A stretch of 64,000 bases of DNA, taken from assembly GCF_014764715.1 (NCBI RefSeq), contig NZ_JACXXE010000004.1:238722-302721 (forward strand), read 5' to 3'. Positions 44,097 through 52,017 of this stretch are shown here, piece after piece. Every line of letters starts with the position of its first letter. The first letter of the stretch is position 1. Origin of the DNA: Bacillus crepusculi. Its GTDB lineage: Bacteria; Bacillota; Bacilli; Bacillales; Bacillaceae. The translations under genes were made by a program, and so were the position numbers. The notes beneath the pieces were generated by a model. It was not told the origin of the DNA, made no database searches, and was given only the letters and a program-made list of their open reading frames with translations.

Positions 44097-44627
44097 TATC
44101 ATCGCCTCAAACAAAGCGTGAGAGTATCTCTCTTTTGCATCTGATCTGACTTGATCGAGTATGCTTTCTAACGAAGCAATCACACTCCCTAATGCTCGGT
44201 GGACTAAACCATGTTCAAAGGAAGCTAGACTCTCCGGCAGTTCATCTTCATCTAAAACAAAGAAATCACCGCTTGGAAGAACGAGAAGATCAATAATGAA
44301 ATCTTCAAAAATGACTGACTGATTCTTAAACCATGTGTTCCCAACAATATTAAAATAAGAGCCAAGTTCTCTCCCTTGATCATCTCTCCAAAAATATACA
44401 TTGTACGCCCGATCCTTCCAATAATAGGCGGTCGTATAGCTCCCTTTTGGGATGGTCAGAGCACCATCTCCTGCCCTCATCGCAAATGTCTCTTCAATTT
44501 TGTGAAACAGGACCACCTGCTGCCCCTGTGCATCTAACAGCTGACAATGATGATCCACAGTCTTCCCGTCATACCTGATTTTTCTTTCGATCACTTTACC
44601 CAAAGGATCTGCATGTAGTGGAAACAA
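44091..44627 (-). CDS. DUF402-family protein
   Basis: A 178-residue cytoplasmic protein of the DUF402 family, related in fold to FomD and the nucleotide-phosphohydrolase branch. The conserved YYWKDRAYNVYFWRD, SYFNIVGN and EDFIIDLLVLP...DEDEL segments include the acidic metal-binding residues of the family. I propose TTG 44627 (AAAGGAG 10 nt upstream); the frame extends to 44675 with a cysteine-rich, unconserved N-terminus. Single gene, converging on epr. Biological role unknown. Confidence 0.75.
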   Translation of the reverse strand: MFPLHADPLGKVIERKIRYDGKTVDHHCQLLDAQGQQVVLFHKIEETFAMRAGDGALTIPKGSYTTAYYWKDRAYNVYFWRDDQGRELGSYFNIVGNTWFKNQSVIFEDFIIDLLVLPSGDFFVLDEDELPESLASFEHGLVHRALGSVIASLESILDQVRSDAKERYSHALFEAMIK

Positions 44628-44743
44628 TATGTCACAACTCCTTTTGCAACTGCTTTCTCTTATTCCAGTATACACCGATTTTTTTTGAAGAAATAAAGGG
44701 TTGCTACATTTACTTATGGAAGACCTATGATGAGGTGAAATAA

Positions 44744-44947
44744 ATGAACGGAATCACGATTCTTGAAAACCTTACAATGCTTGGACAAATCGTCCTCATT
44801 TTTTGCGGCTATGCCCTTTATATGCGGCTGGTGAAAACGAAGAGAGAACGAAAGCTGTCTCCTTATGAGCGCATGTTAAAATTCTTTGTCGTGTTCGGTT
44901 TCATCTCGTGGGGTGTATCCTATTGGGCGCTTGTACTATGGGCGTAA
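44744..44947 (+). CDS. Small membrane protein of unknown function
   Basis: A 67-residue protein with two hydrophobic helices (about 8-27 and 46-66) joined by a strongly basic loop (VKTKRERKLSPYERM), so both ends are probably outside. ATG 44744 has GAGGTG 6 nt upstream, and a good terminator follows the stop. Expression signals on both sides make it a likely real gene. No family recognised. Confidence 0.65.
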   Translation: MNGITILENLTMLGQIVLIFCGYALYMRLVKTKRERKLSPYERMLKFFVVFGFISWGVSYWALVLWA

Positions 44948-44951
44948 ATTG

Positions 44952-44992
44952 AAAAAGGAAGAGCTGTCCAGTAGGACTTGCTCTTCCTTTTA
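44952..44992. terminator. Bidirectional terminator after the small membrane protein
   Basis: AAAAGGAAGAGC and GCTCTTCCTTTT pair around a 15-nt loop that itself contains a TCC/GGA pair. It ends exactly where the GNAT gene ends on the other strand. Confidence 0.88.
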
Positions 44993-45541
44993 TTACGCGT
45001 GATGTGTTGAACCTGCTGGCTGTTCTTTCTGAATGACATATTGATAGCTCTTCACATGCGTCCCATTTTGATTCACAAATTCTTTATCTAGTGCACGCTC
45101 AAAACCCATTCTTTCATAAAGACGGATGGCTGCCTGCATTTTATCAGATGTATGAAGATACAGGACATTTTCGCCCCATGATTGCGTCAGTTCAATACTT
45201 TTACGCAGCAATGACTCTGCAATTCCTTTGCCCCTGACATCGGGATCTACTCCTAAAAAACGAACAATGGCTGATGTAATGCCCATTTCAGGTTTATCAT
45301 ACGCTTGTTCAGATGAACGGAACATTTGCAGCGTCCCCACGACTTTACCTTCAAGCTCTGCCACAAGCATGAGCTCCATGTTCGGATTATCTACAGCTGC
45401 TGCAAGCGCTGCAGAATAATTTTGCCAGCCTTCCTCTGTAAATTGAGGCTCATACTGTGCGTATGATTTGATCAGCACATGCCTGATGGCCTCATGATCT
45501 TCTTTGACTGCTTGACGAATCATCAGCTCTTGCTGCTTCAT
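44993..45541 (-). CDS. GNAT-family N-acetyltransferase
   Basis: A 182-residue acetyltransferase with the GNAT fold. The acetyl-CoA loop is in FLGVDPDVRGKGIAESLLRKS (R/Q-x-x-G-x-G/A), followed by LYLHTSDKMQAAIRLYERMGF. The acceptor could be a small amine or a protein N-terminus; not deducible. ATG 45541 has AGGAGG 7 nt upstream; the frame continues to 45586 without support. Single gene. Confidence 0.87.
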   Translation of the reverse strand: MKQQELMIRQAVKEDHEAIRHVLIKSYAQYEPQFTEEGWQNYSAALAAAVDNPNMELMLVAELEGKVVGTLQMFRSSEQAYDKPEMGITSAIVRFLGVDPDVRGKGIAESLLRKSIELTQSWGENVLYLHTSDKMQAAIRLYERMGFERALDKEFVNQNGTHVKSYQYVIQKEQPAGSTHHA

Positions 45542-45750
45542 GTCAGCACCTCCTGTTGTCAATTGATGGATATACGTATCATGCAATCACTGCATGTCAA
45601 TGACCTTGTTCTTTTCTCTACTCATTCAATGTAAAGAGTCTCATTCGAAAGATCAATTATTTTGCATGAAATCAGCTTTGAAAATTTTTCATTGAAAAGA
45701 AACGCTTGATTCATTATGCTGTTTTGAGGAAGTATACAAGGAGTGTTGTC

Positions 45751-45759
45751 ATGATATGA
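45751..45759 (+). other. Two-codon mini-ORF overlapping the MFS start
   Basis: ATG-ATA-TGA sits 7 nt after AAGGAG, the best-spaced start in this leader. Its TGA overlaps the ATG (45756) of the drug-efflux gene, whose own distance to the ribosome site is about 12 nt. This suggests translation initiates at the mini-ORF and re-initiates on the transporter gene. Confidence 0.4.
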
Positions 45760-46973
45760 GTTCTATATCTTATCCCCAAGATTCGAAAAAAAATCGTTTC
45801 CTCCTTGCCGCATTGCTTGGGTCTTTAACAGCCCTTGCACCGCTGGCAATGGATATGTATTTACCTGCTTTGCCTAATATCGCCCGGGATTTTGAAGCAA
45901 GCACCGCTTTGTCCCAATTAAGCCTTATGGCTTGTCTCATTGGACTTGCGCTTGGACAGCTGATTGCGGGACCGATCAGTGATACGATCGGCAGAAGGAA
46001 GCCGCTGATGATTGGCTTAATCATCTTTATAGCCGTATCTCTTTTATGTACAGTGGTTACATCGATTTGGACGTTCATTCTCTTAAGGCTGATTCAGGGA
46101 CTTGCTGGTTCAGCCGGCATTGTCATTGCACGAGCCATCGTACGAGATCATTATGAAGGGTCTGAGATGACGAAATTCTTTGCCCTACTCATGTTAGTCA
46201 ACGGAGTTGCTCCGGCAGCGGCACCGATTGTGGGTGGACAGATTTTACGCTTCACAACATGGCAGGGTGTATTTGTTCTACTAGGAATCCTCGGGGCTTT
46301 AATGCTGCTAAGATCCATTTTTTCACTTCAAGAAAGCTTACCAGCGGATCGCAGACAGACCGGAGGCTTTCAACAGATTGTTGGTGCCATGAAAATTTTA
46401 GCGAGTGATCGTCTCTTTGTTGGGTACGCTCTCTCGCAAGGTCTTGTATTCGCAGCGATGTTTGCCTATATTTCTGGCTCACCGTTTGTGCTTCAGGATC
46501 TTTTTCACCTTTCTCCACAAGGATTTAGTGCTGCATTTGCGGTGAATAGTCTTGGCATTATCACGGCTGGACAAGTATTTGCCCGTGTCGCTGCAAAAAT
46601 CGGCGAAGAGAAAGTCCTTCGCATTGGACTGCTGACAGCGGCCCTAGGCGGCGTCACCCTATTTATCATGATTTCCATTGATGCAGGATTGTATGGTATT
46701 CTCATTCCGCTCTTTTTTGTTGTCTCAAGCGTTGGGATTGTCGGCACCTCTGCACCGTCTCTTGCGATGCAGCATCACGGGGCACATGCAGGAAGTGCCG
46801 CTGCCCTCATCGGTGTTGCGCAAATGTTGCTAGGCGCTTGTATGACACCTCTTGTCGGCCTAGCCGGAAGCCAAACAGCCTTTCCAATGGGGCTGATTAT
46901 TATGCTCTGTGACCTTGGCGCACTCTGCTGTTATTTTTTCTTTGTTGCCAGAGCGAAAAAAAGACCCGCATAA
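45756..46973 (+). CDS. Bcr/CflA-family MFS drug efflux transporter
   Basis: A 405-residue major facilitator with twelve helices. The Bcr/CflA signature is clear: APLAMDMYLPALPNIARDF in helix 1, GPISDTIGRRKPL in loop 2-3, RLIQGLAGSAGIVIARAIVRD in helix 4, and NGVAPAAAPIVGG in helix 5. It probably exports drugs or sulfonamide/bicyclomycin-like compounds or a native metabolite by proton antiport. A terminator stem begins inside the last codons, and repeat copy B follows at once. The start is discussed under the mini-ORF. Confidence 0.88.
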   Translation: MSSISYPQDSKKNRFLLAALLGSLTALAPLAMDMYLPALPNIARDFEASTALSQLSLMACLIGLALGQLIAGPISDTIGRRKPLMIGLIIFIAVSLLCTVVTSIWTFILLRLIQGLAGSAGIVIARAIVRDHYEGSEMTKFFALLMLVNGVAPAAAPIVGGQILRFTTWQGVFVLLGILGALMLLRSIFSLQESLPADRRQTGGFQQIVGAMKILASDRLFVGYALSQGLVFAAMFAYISGSPFVLQDLFHLSPQGFSAAFAVNSLGIITAGQVFARVAAKIGEEKVLRIGLLTAALGGVTLFIMISIDAGLYGILIPLFFVVSSVGIVGTSAPSLAMQHHGAHAGSAAALIGVAQMLLGACMTPLVGLAGSQTAFPMGLIIMLCDLGALCCYFFFVARAKKRPA

Positions 46974-46980
46974 GCGGGTC
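46961..46980. terminator. Terminator stem, left copy of a 20-bp direct repeat
   Basis: AAGACCCGCATAAGCGGGTC contains the stem GACCCGC/GCGGGTC and overlaps the MFS stop codon. On the minus strand it is followed by seven T. It is identical to 47157-47176, and repeat copy B fills the space between them. Confidence 0.85.
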
Positions 46981-47156
46981 ACAGATTGTTGAAAAAAGAC
47001 TAAAATGGTGTTGATTTTAGCCCTTTGTCTTCTTTTCAGCGTGATAGAAAACCTTTGCAGCCCTAGGAAGGACGAGCATCGGCGCGGAGCGAATTTGACA
47101 TTCGTGAGCACCGAAGCGCAGGACTGACACCGAATGCGAGGGTTTGTCTACACGCT
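46981..47156. repeat. Hairpin-rich dispersed repeat, copy B (176 bp), flanked by 20-bp direct repeats
   Basis: Starts ACAGATTGTTGAAAAAAGAC and holds a first hairpin (CTAAAAT / ATTTTAG), then TTTGTCTTCTTTTCAGCG, GAAAACCTTTGCAG, GGAAGGACGA, ATTCGTGAG, GAAGCGCAGGACTGAC, ending GGGTTTGTCTACACGCT. The reverse complement of this end (TGTAGACAAACC) resembles the IS1182-remnant tip (CGTAGACAAACC). Exact 20-bp direct repeats on both sides look like a target duplication. Confidence 0.8.
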
Positions 47157-47176
47157 AAGACCCGCATAAGCGGGTC
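47157..47176. terminator. Terminator stem, right copy of the direct repeat
   Basis: Identical to 46961-46980. On the plus strand it is followed by TTTC. It lies just past the stop codon of the truncated gene at 47183-47353. Confidence 0.85.
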
Positions 47177-47182
47177 TTTCAT

Positions 47183-47353
47183 TTATGGCTTGCTCCAATT
47201 GATCGTGCGGAACACATTGTTCTGGTCATTGTTGTGATATGCATCTAGGTCAAAGCCTGAAAGTCCAAAACCAATTGCCATGACAATTCCTCCGGCAACG
47301 GTGAAGATGATCCCCCATTTGATGCATTGCTTTTTTAAATCATTCACGTTCAT
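47183..47353 (-). CDS. Short membrane protein, probably a truncated third gene of a PadR-HAAS operon
   Basis: A 56-residue ORF (MNVNDLKKQCIKWGIIFTVA, then GGIVMAIGFGLSGFDLDAYH, then a polar end NNVFRTINWSKP) with one membrane helix. The ATG overlaps the stop of the preceding gene as ATGA, so it is translationally coupled. In similar operons the third gene usually encodes a DUF4097 adhesin-like protein of 250 or more residues beginning with this kind of helix and a xGFD segment. Here only the first part remains before the terminator. It is either a remnant or a genuinely minimal partner. Confidence 0.6.
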   Translation of the reverse strand: MNVNDLKKQCIKWGIIFTVAGGIVMAIGFGLSGFDLDAYHNNDQNNVFRTINWSKP

Positions 47354-47937
47354 ACTCTCACGACCCTCTTTTTAAACATTCCCATGAATGCCTTAGTGGT
47401 TTGAACAGTCATTTGCACAAATAGCTTTGTCAAATACGCCGTGGCTATGCCGCTTAATAATCCGGTACCTAATAGAAGAATACCAACACCAATCTGCGTC
47501 ACCACCACATGCAAACCGTCCTGAAAGATAAACGGAGAACCAATGATGCTCCAAAAACCGCCGAGCAGACCAACCAGCGTCATTGTCCCTGTCACGAGTG
47601 GAATGCACCAAATCACCATATACACAGAAAGAATCAGTAGGAAAACTGTTGCTAGAATGCTGCCCCATAACGGAAAGCCCAAAATGAGGATGGAGACCCT
47701 TGTGGCTTTTTCTCCAAACGTCGGCACCTGAACGGTTTTGATTCCTTGTTCCTTCAAAATCCCTTCAGCGATGATGGCAGGTTGCCCGACTTGATGAACT
47801 GCCTCCTGTTCACTGTAGCCATCTTCCTGATAATCCTCGATCATTTCATCATAATACTCGATAAACCGTTCACTTTCTTTTTCGCCTAGACGATGCAGGT
47901 GCTTCTCTAAGCTGGCTAAAAATTCTATTTTATTCAT
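47350..47937 (-). CDS. DUF1700/HAAS-domain membrane protein
   Basis: A 195-residue protein. The N-terminal HAAS (DUF1700) signalling domain, MNKIEFLASLEKHLHRLGEKE ... YYDEMIEDYQEDGYSEQEAVHQVG, covers about 1-70. It is followed by four hydrophobic helices (about 80-185). Such proteins are encoded with PadR regulators and respond to envelope perturbation. It overlaps the padR gene by 8 bp and its stop forms ATGA with the next ORF. Confidence 0.88.
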   Translation of the reverse strand: MNKIEFLASLEKHLHRLGEKESERFIEYYDEMIEDYQEDGYSEQEAVHQVGQPAIIAEGILKEQGIKTVQVPTFGEKATRVSILILGFPLWGSILATVFLLILSVYMVIWCIPLVTGTMTLVGLLGGFWSIIGSPFIFQDGLHVVVTQIGVGILLLGTGLLSGIATAYLTKLFVQMTVQTTKAFMGMFKKRVVRV

Positions 47938-48247
47938 TGCCCTGTCCTCCAGAAATAAAGTCGTAAATCGCCATCACCTGATTCCATTCCTTTAAAAACT
48001 GCGCTATATGCTCCCGGCCGCTTTTTGTCATCCGATAGTACTTTCTTAATCGACTGTTATGTTCCTGGGAATAGGTCTCTACATAATTGTTTTGCTCTAG
48101 CCGCTTTAATATCGGATATAATGTTGATTCTGAAATCTCAATACAATGGGACATATCTTTAATGATTTGATAACCATAGGAATCGCCTTTCTTTAATACC
48201 GCCAGTACACAAAATTCCAGTAAACCTTTTTTTAATTGTGCATTCAT
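47930..48247 (-). CDS. PadR-family transcriptional regulator
   Basis: A 105-residue regulator consisting of the PadR winged-helix domain with the short C-terminal dimer helix (subfamily 2): LKKGLLEFCVLAVLKKGDSYGYQI, SESTLYPILKRLEQNNYV, and the wing LRKYYRMTKSGREHI. It probably autoregulates this three-gene operon. ATG 48247 has GGAG 8 nt upstream. Confidence 0.9.
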   Translation of the reverse strand: MNAQLKKGLLEFCVLAVLKKGDSYGYQIIKDMSHCIEISESTLYPILKRLEQNNYVETYSQEHNSRLRKYYRMTKSGREHIAQFLKEWNQVMAIYDFISGGQGNE

Positions 48248-48270
48248 GATTACAACTCCTAACCATTTAT

Positions 48271-48299
48271 ACCATACAATACATAGTATTATGTGACAA
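48271..48299 (-). promoter_or_regulatory. padR promoter with overlapping imperfect inverted repeat
   Basis: Minus strand TTGTCA (48299-48294), 17-bp spacer, TATGGT (48276-48271). The spacer holds CATAATAC-TAT-GTATTGTATG, an imperfect dyad that could be the PadR operator for autorepression. Confidence 0.5.
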
Positions 48300-48313
48300 G
48301 AGGTATAAAGTAT

Positions 48314-48341
48314 AAAAAAAGACCCGATTAGGGCCTTTTTT
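48314..48341 (-). terminator. Terminator after the YitT-family gene
   Basis: Minus strand AAAGGCCC and GGGTCTTT pair around TAATC, followed by T7. The start of the stem overlaps the gene's stop codon. Confidence 0.85.
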
Positions 48342-49170
48342 ATATATTCACAAATCCTTCTCCAAACACATCCCGCACGTCATGGACAACAACGAATGCG
48401 TCTCGATCAATTTTCTTGATAATTTTCTTCAGGCGCATGAGCTCTTGCTTTTGAATGACCGCGTAGAGAATTTCCTTCGATTCCTTTGAATAATGACCGC
48501 GTCCGTTTAAAATTGTCACGCCTCGGTCCAGGGTGTGATTGATTTCTTCGGCAATATCATCTTTACATGAAGAAATGATCGTGACCGCCTTTTTCGTGTT
48601 GAGTCCTTCTATGACGAAGTCCATCACCTTTGTGGCGACGTAAAGCATCACAATGGTAAACATTAATTTTTCCGCACCAATAATGAAGTAGGAAGCAAAT
48701 ACGACGATCAGATCAAAGAACAAGATGGCATAGCTCACGTTCCAGTCTAAATACTTGTTGGCAATTCTTCCGAGAATGGCAGAACCCGCTGTTGTTCCGC
48801 CTGCTCTTAATACAAGACCAATCCCAATTCCGATGATCATTCCTGCGAAAATCGCTCCAATGATCATTTCATGTACATTCACGACCCATGTTGTGGTCAG
48901 GTGTAAAAATAGAGAGTTACTTGCGACAGCCACCACTGTGTAAATCGTGGTTTTCTTGTCCAAGTATTTATACCCTACAAGCAGCAAGATCGCATTAAGT
49001 ACAAGGTTCGTCAGCCATGGTGCAATTTCAAACATATAATAAAAAATGATGGACAGCCCCGTTACACCGCCTTCACCAAATTCAAGCGGAATGACAAACA
49101 TGTTCACAGCTGCAGCAAATAAAAAAGAACCAATGAGAATCATGGCAATATCTTTTACACATTTTTTCAA
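48340..49170 (-). CDS. YitT-family membrane protein (DUF161 + DUF2179)
   Basis: A 276-residue protein with five to six membrane helices in the first 200 residues (DUF161 twice: AVNMFVIPLEFGEGGVTGLS and AGGTTAGSAILGRI) and a C-terminal cytosolic DUF2179 domain (about 200-276, TIISSCKDDIAEEI ... FVVVHDVRDVFGEGF). It belongs to the YitT/YpjC/YqfU/YxkD paralogues of Bacillus; some are implicated in antibiotic tolerance or ion balance, with no settled role. I propose TTG 49170 (GGAGG about 10 nt upstream); an extension to 49236 is unsupported. Confidence 0.87.
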   Translation of the reverse strand: MKKCVKDIAMILIGSFLFAAAVNMFVIPLEFGEGGVTGLSIIFYYMFEIAPWLTNLVLNAILLLVGYKYLDKKTTIYTVVAVASNSLFLHLTTTWVVNVHEMIIGAIFAGMIIGIGIGLVLRAGGTTAGSAILGRIANKYLDWNVSYAILFFDLIVVFASYFIIGAEKLMFTIVMLYVATKVMDFVIEGLNTKKAVTIISSCKDDIAEEINHTLDRGVTILNGRGHYSKESKEILYAVIQKQELMRLKKIIKKIDRDAFVVVHDVRDVFGEGFVNI

Positions 49171-49422
49171 TTTCTTCTTTCCTCCTTTTTTTAAGCATAT
49201 AAAAAACCCTCTTTCTGCACGAAAGAAGACAGTCATTGGATAAAATAAAAATCAAAAGACAGCGCCTTTTGATAAAGCTTTCTGAAATGAACCTTTTCAT
49301 AATATATATCTCTTTTTAGAGGCTGTCAATGACATGGTTTTCTATTATTTTGACTGCATGTTTATGCACGAAAACCCGCTTGTTTTCAGGGTTTTTCCGG
49401 CATGATATGCTTTTTCCTCTCC

Positions 49423-49451
49423 TTGACAAAAACACTTTAGTCATTTAAACT
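49423..49451 (+). promoter_or_regulatory. SigmaA promoter of the homocysteine methyltransferase operon
   Basis: TTGACA (49423-49428), 17-bp spacer, TAAACT (49446-49451), about 55 bp upstream of the gene. No SAM riboswitch fits in the short leader. Confidence 0.7.
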
Positions 49452-49507
49452 ACTGCCTCATATCATACCCATCATTTCCGATCAAAAAAGGAGGCTGTTC
49501 TATTCCT

Positions 49508-50452
49508 ATGAACCCTATTCAAAGCCGTTTACAGGCTCACGCACCTTTGATTTTAGATGGCGCACTTGCAACGGAGCTTGAACGAAAGGGCTGTAACTTA
49601 AATGACAGTTTATGGTCAGCCAAAATACTCATTGAACAGCCAGAATTGATTCAGCAAGTTCACTTGGACTACTTCCAAGCAGGTGCTGACTGTGCAACAA
49701 CCGCCAGCTACCAAACAACAATTGATGGCTTCGCTGAAAAAGGCTATTCAAAAGAAGAAGCCATTGAACTCATGAAACGATCTGTCACTTTAGCGAAAGA
49801 TGCACGCGATCTTTTCTGGCAGGATGAAACGCGTCGCGAAGGAAGGACAAAACCCTTTGTCGCTGGATCTGTGGGGCCATTCGGCGCTTATTTGTCTGAT
49901 GGTTCAGAATATAAGGGAAATTACGGACTCACGGAGCAGGCACTCATTGATTTTCACCGGCCAAGAATTCAGGCATTAGTCGAGGCTGGTGCAGATATTC
50001 TCGCATGTGAGACGATTCCTTGTCTGATTGAAGCAACGGCCATTGCAAAGCTACTACAGGATGAATTCAGCGGTGTATCTGCTTGGATCACATTTAGCGC
50101 AAAGGATGACCTGCACATTAGTGAGGGGGATTTGCTGAGAGAATGTGTACAAGCACTTGAGCCTTATGAACAGATTGCTGCTGTTGGCGTAAACTGTACA
50201 CCTCCGCAATTTATCTCTTCTCTCATTCAAGAGATGAAGAAGGGGACGAGCAAACCGATTGTGGTGTATCCAAACTCTGGTGAATTATATGATCCTGAAG
50301 AAAAGGTATGGAGAGGAGATACGTCTCATCATACGTTTGGCGAATGTGCGCATCAATGGTACAAAGACGGCGCGCGCATCATCGGCGGCTGCTGCCGGAC
50401 GACACCAGAAGATATCACTGACATCTTAAAACGGACCACCATAGCACCATGA
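49508..50452 (+). CDS. mmuM: Homocysteine S-methyltransferase
   Basis: A 314-residue zinc-dependent methyltransferase (Pfam S-methyl_trans) transferring a methyl group from S-methylmethionine (or SAM) to homocysteine to give methionine. Motifs: ILDGALATELERKG at the N-terminus, GVNCTPP with the first zinc Cys, and IIGGCCRTTPEDI with the Cys pair. It matches B. subtilis YbgG in length and in its pairing with a permease. The GGAGG is 13 nt from ATG 49508, wider than usual. Operon with the permease 38 bp downstream. Confidence 0.9.
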   Translation: MNPIQSRLQAHAPLILDGALATELERKGCNLNDSLWSAKILIEQPELIQQVHLDYFQAGADCATTASYQTTIDGFAEKGYSKEEAIELMKRSVTLAKDARDLFWQDETRREGRTKPFVAGSVGPFGAYLSDGSEYKGNYGLTEQALIDFHRPRIQALVEAGADILACETIPCLIEATAIAKLLQDEFSGVSAWITFSAKDDLHISEGDLLRECVQALEPYEQIAAVGVNCTPPQFISSLIQEMKKGTSKPIVVYPNSGELYDPEEKVWRGDTSHHTFGECAHQWYKDGARIIGGCCRTTPEDITDILKRTTIAP

Positions 50453-50490
50453 ATCAACACACATACTTCTAAGCAAAAGGGCGGGAAGAC

Positions 50491-51894
50491 ATGGAACAAG
50501 CTAAAGATCAGTCACAACAATATCAACGAAAAATGACGAGCCGGCACCTGTTCATGCTTTCTTTAGGCGGCGTCATTGGAACAGGGTTATTTTTAAGTTC
50601 TGGATATACCATTAATCAGGCCGGACCTGCGGGAACGATTCTTGCCTATCTTGTCGGGGCATTAATTGTGTACCTCGTGATGCTCTGTTTAGGTGAGCTG
50701 TCTGTCGCTATGCCGGTTACAGGAGCTTTTCATACGTATGCAACAAAATACATTGGACCCGGCACAGGCTATACGGTCGCTTGGCTTTACTGGCTGACAT
50801 GGACAGTGGCACTCGGCTCGGAATTTACAGCGGCAGGACTTTTAATGCAGCGCTGGTTTCCAGACACATCGGTTTGGATGTGGAGTGGGGTTTTTGCGCT
50901 TCTCATCTTTTTACTCAATGCTTTTACAGTCAAGTTTTTTGCAGAATCAGAGTTTTGGTTTTCCAGTATTAAAGTGATGGCTATTATTCTCTTTATTATT
51001 CTTGGCGGAGCTGCGATGTTTGGCTTGATTCCATTAAAAGGCGGTGAGGCCGCTCCATTCTTTTCTAACTTCACCGGGGAAGGCGGGCTTTTCCCGAACG
51101 GCTTTTTACCGATTTTAATGACGATGCTTGCCGTCAATTTTGCTTTTTCAGGTACAGAGTTAATCGGGATTGCTGCGGGCGAAAGCGTCAATCCAGATGA
51201 GACCATTCCAAGAGCGATTCGCACAACCGTACTGCGTCTTGTCCTGTTTTTCGTTGGAACGATCGTTGTCTTAGCTGGCTTAATTCCAGTCGAAGAAGCT
51301 GGTGTGATCAAAAGTCCATTTGTCGTGGTGTTTGATCGAATCGGTATTCCATATGCCGCAGACTTCATGAATTTTGTCATCCTGACGGCGATTTTATCAG
51401 CAGCCAACTCGGGGCTATACGCGTCATCTCGTATGCTTTGGTCACTTTCTGAGGAAAGGACACTGCCGAAGAAACTGGCGAAATTAACGTCAAAGGGAAT
51501 TCCTTTGAATGCACTCATTTTAAGTATGATTGGCGGTATCCTCTCTTTGTTATCGAGTGTCATCGCACCAGAAACCGTATATCTTATTCTTGTATCGATC
51601 TCTGGACTGGCGGTTGTGGTGGTCTGGATGGGGATTGCTGCCTCACAGTTCATGTTTCGGAAAAGATTTTTACAAGATGGCGGACAGCTTCAGGATTTAT
51701 CCTTTCGAACCCCGCTTTATCCAGTGGTTCCGATTGCTGCCTTCTTCCTATGCCTTGCATCTGTGATCGGCATTGCCTTTGATCCAAATCAGCGGATTGC
51801 CATCATCTGCGGTATTCCTTTCATCGCACTCTGCTATGCTGCATATTATGTGACAGCTTGGATTCAGAAAAAACGAGAGCAATCTGGTGTCTAG
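50491..51894 (+). CDS. Amino acid permease, probable S-methylmethionine transporter
   Basis: A 467-residue amino acid permease of the AAT subfamily of APC transporters with twelve helices. Landmarks are [29 protein letters not shown] at helix 1, [25 protein letters not shown], and [14 protein letters not shown]. It resembles B. subtilis YbgF and E. coli MmuP, which import S-methylmethionine, the methyl donor for the enzyme encoded just upstream. Substrate is inferred from that pairing. Terminator overlaps its stop codon. Confidence 0.83.
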   Translation: MEQAKDQSQQYQRKMTSRHLFMLSLGGVIGTGLFLSSGYTINQAGPAGTILAYLVGALIVYLVMLCLGELSVAMPVTGAFHTYATKYIGPGTGYTVAWLYWLTWTVALGSEFTAAGLLMQRWFPDTSVWMWSGVFALLIFLLNAFTVKFFAESEFWFSSIKVMAIILFIILGGAAMFGLIPLKGGEAAPFFSNFTGEGGLFPNGFLPILMTMLAVNFAFSGTELIGIAAGESVNPDETIPRAIRTTVLRLVLFFVGTIVVLAGLIPVEEAGVIKSPFVVVFDRIGIPYAADFMNFVILTAILSAANSGLYASSRMLWSLSEERTLPKKLAKLTSKGIPLNALILSMIGGILSLLSSVIAPETVYLILVSISGLAVVVVWMGIAASQFMFRKRFLQDGGQLQDLSFRTPLYPVVPIAAFFLCLASVIGIAFDPNQRIAIICGIPFIALCYAAYYVTAWIQKKREQSGV

Positions 51895-51908
51895 ACATCA
51901 GGTTTTTT
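51884..51908 (+). terminator. Terminator of the methyltransferase-permease operon
   Basis: CTGGTGTC and GACATCAG pair (one G-U) around TA, followed by G and seven T. It includes the stop codon of the permease. Confidence 0.87.
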
Positions 51909-52017
51909 TCAGTAAAAAGAACCTGACATAAAAGGATATATCTAGTAAAATAAGCACACTTTGGTATATGATAGGGATCTATGATTTTCAGGATGAACCA
52001 AGGGAGTTGTCACGAAT

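Noticed and set aside
49310..49507. SAM (S-box) riboswitch upstream of the homocysteine methyltransferase
   Set aside because: The leader after the TTGACA/TAAACT promoter is only about 50 nt, and none of the S-box core motifs or a terminator-antiterminator pair is present.
50787..51653. 288-codon open frame on the minus strand
   Set aside because: It is antisense to the amino acid permease at 50491-51894, has low-complexity composition (Ile/Thr/Pro-rich) and no ribosome site; it arises from codon bias of the real gene.
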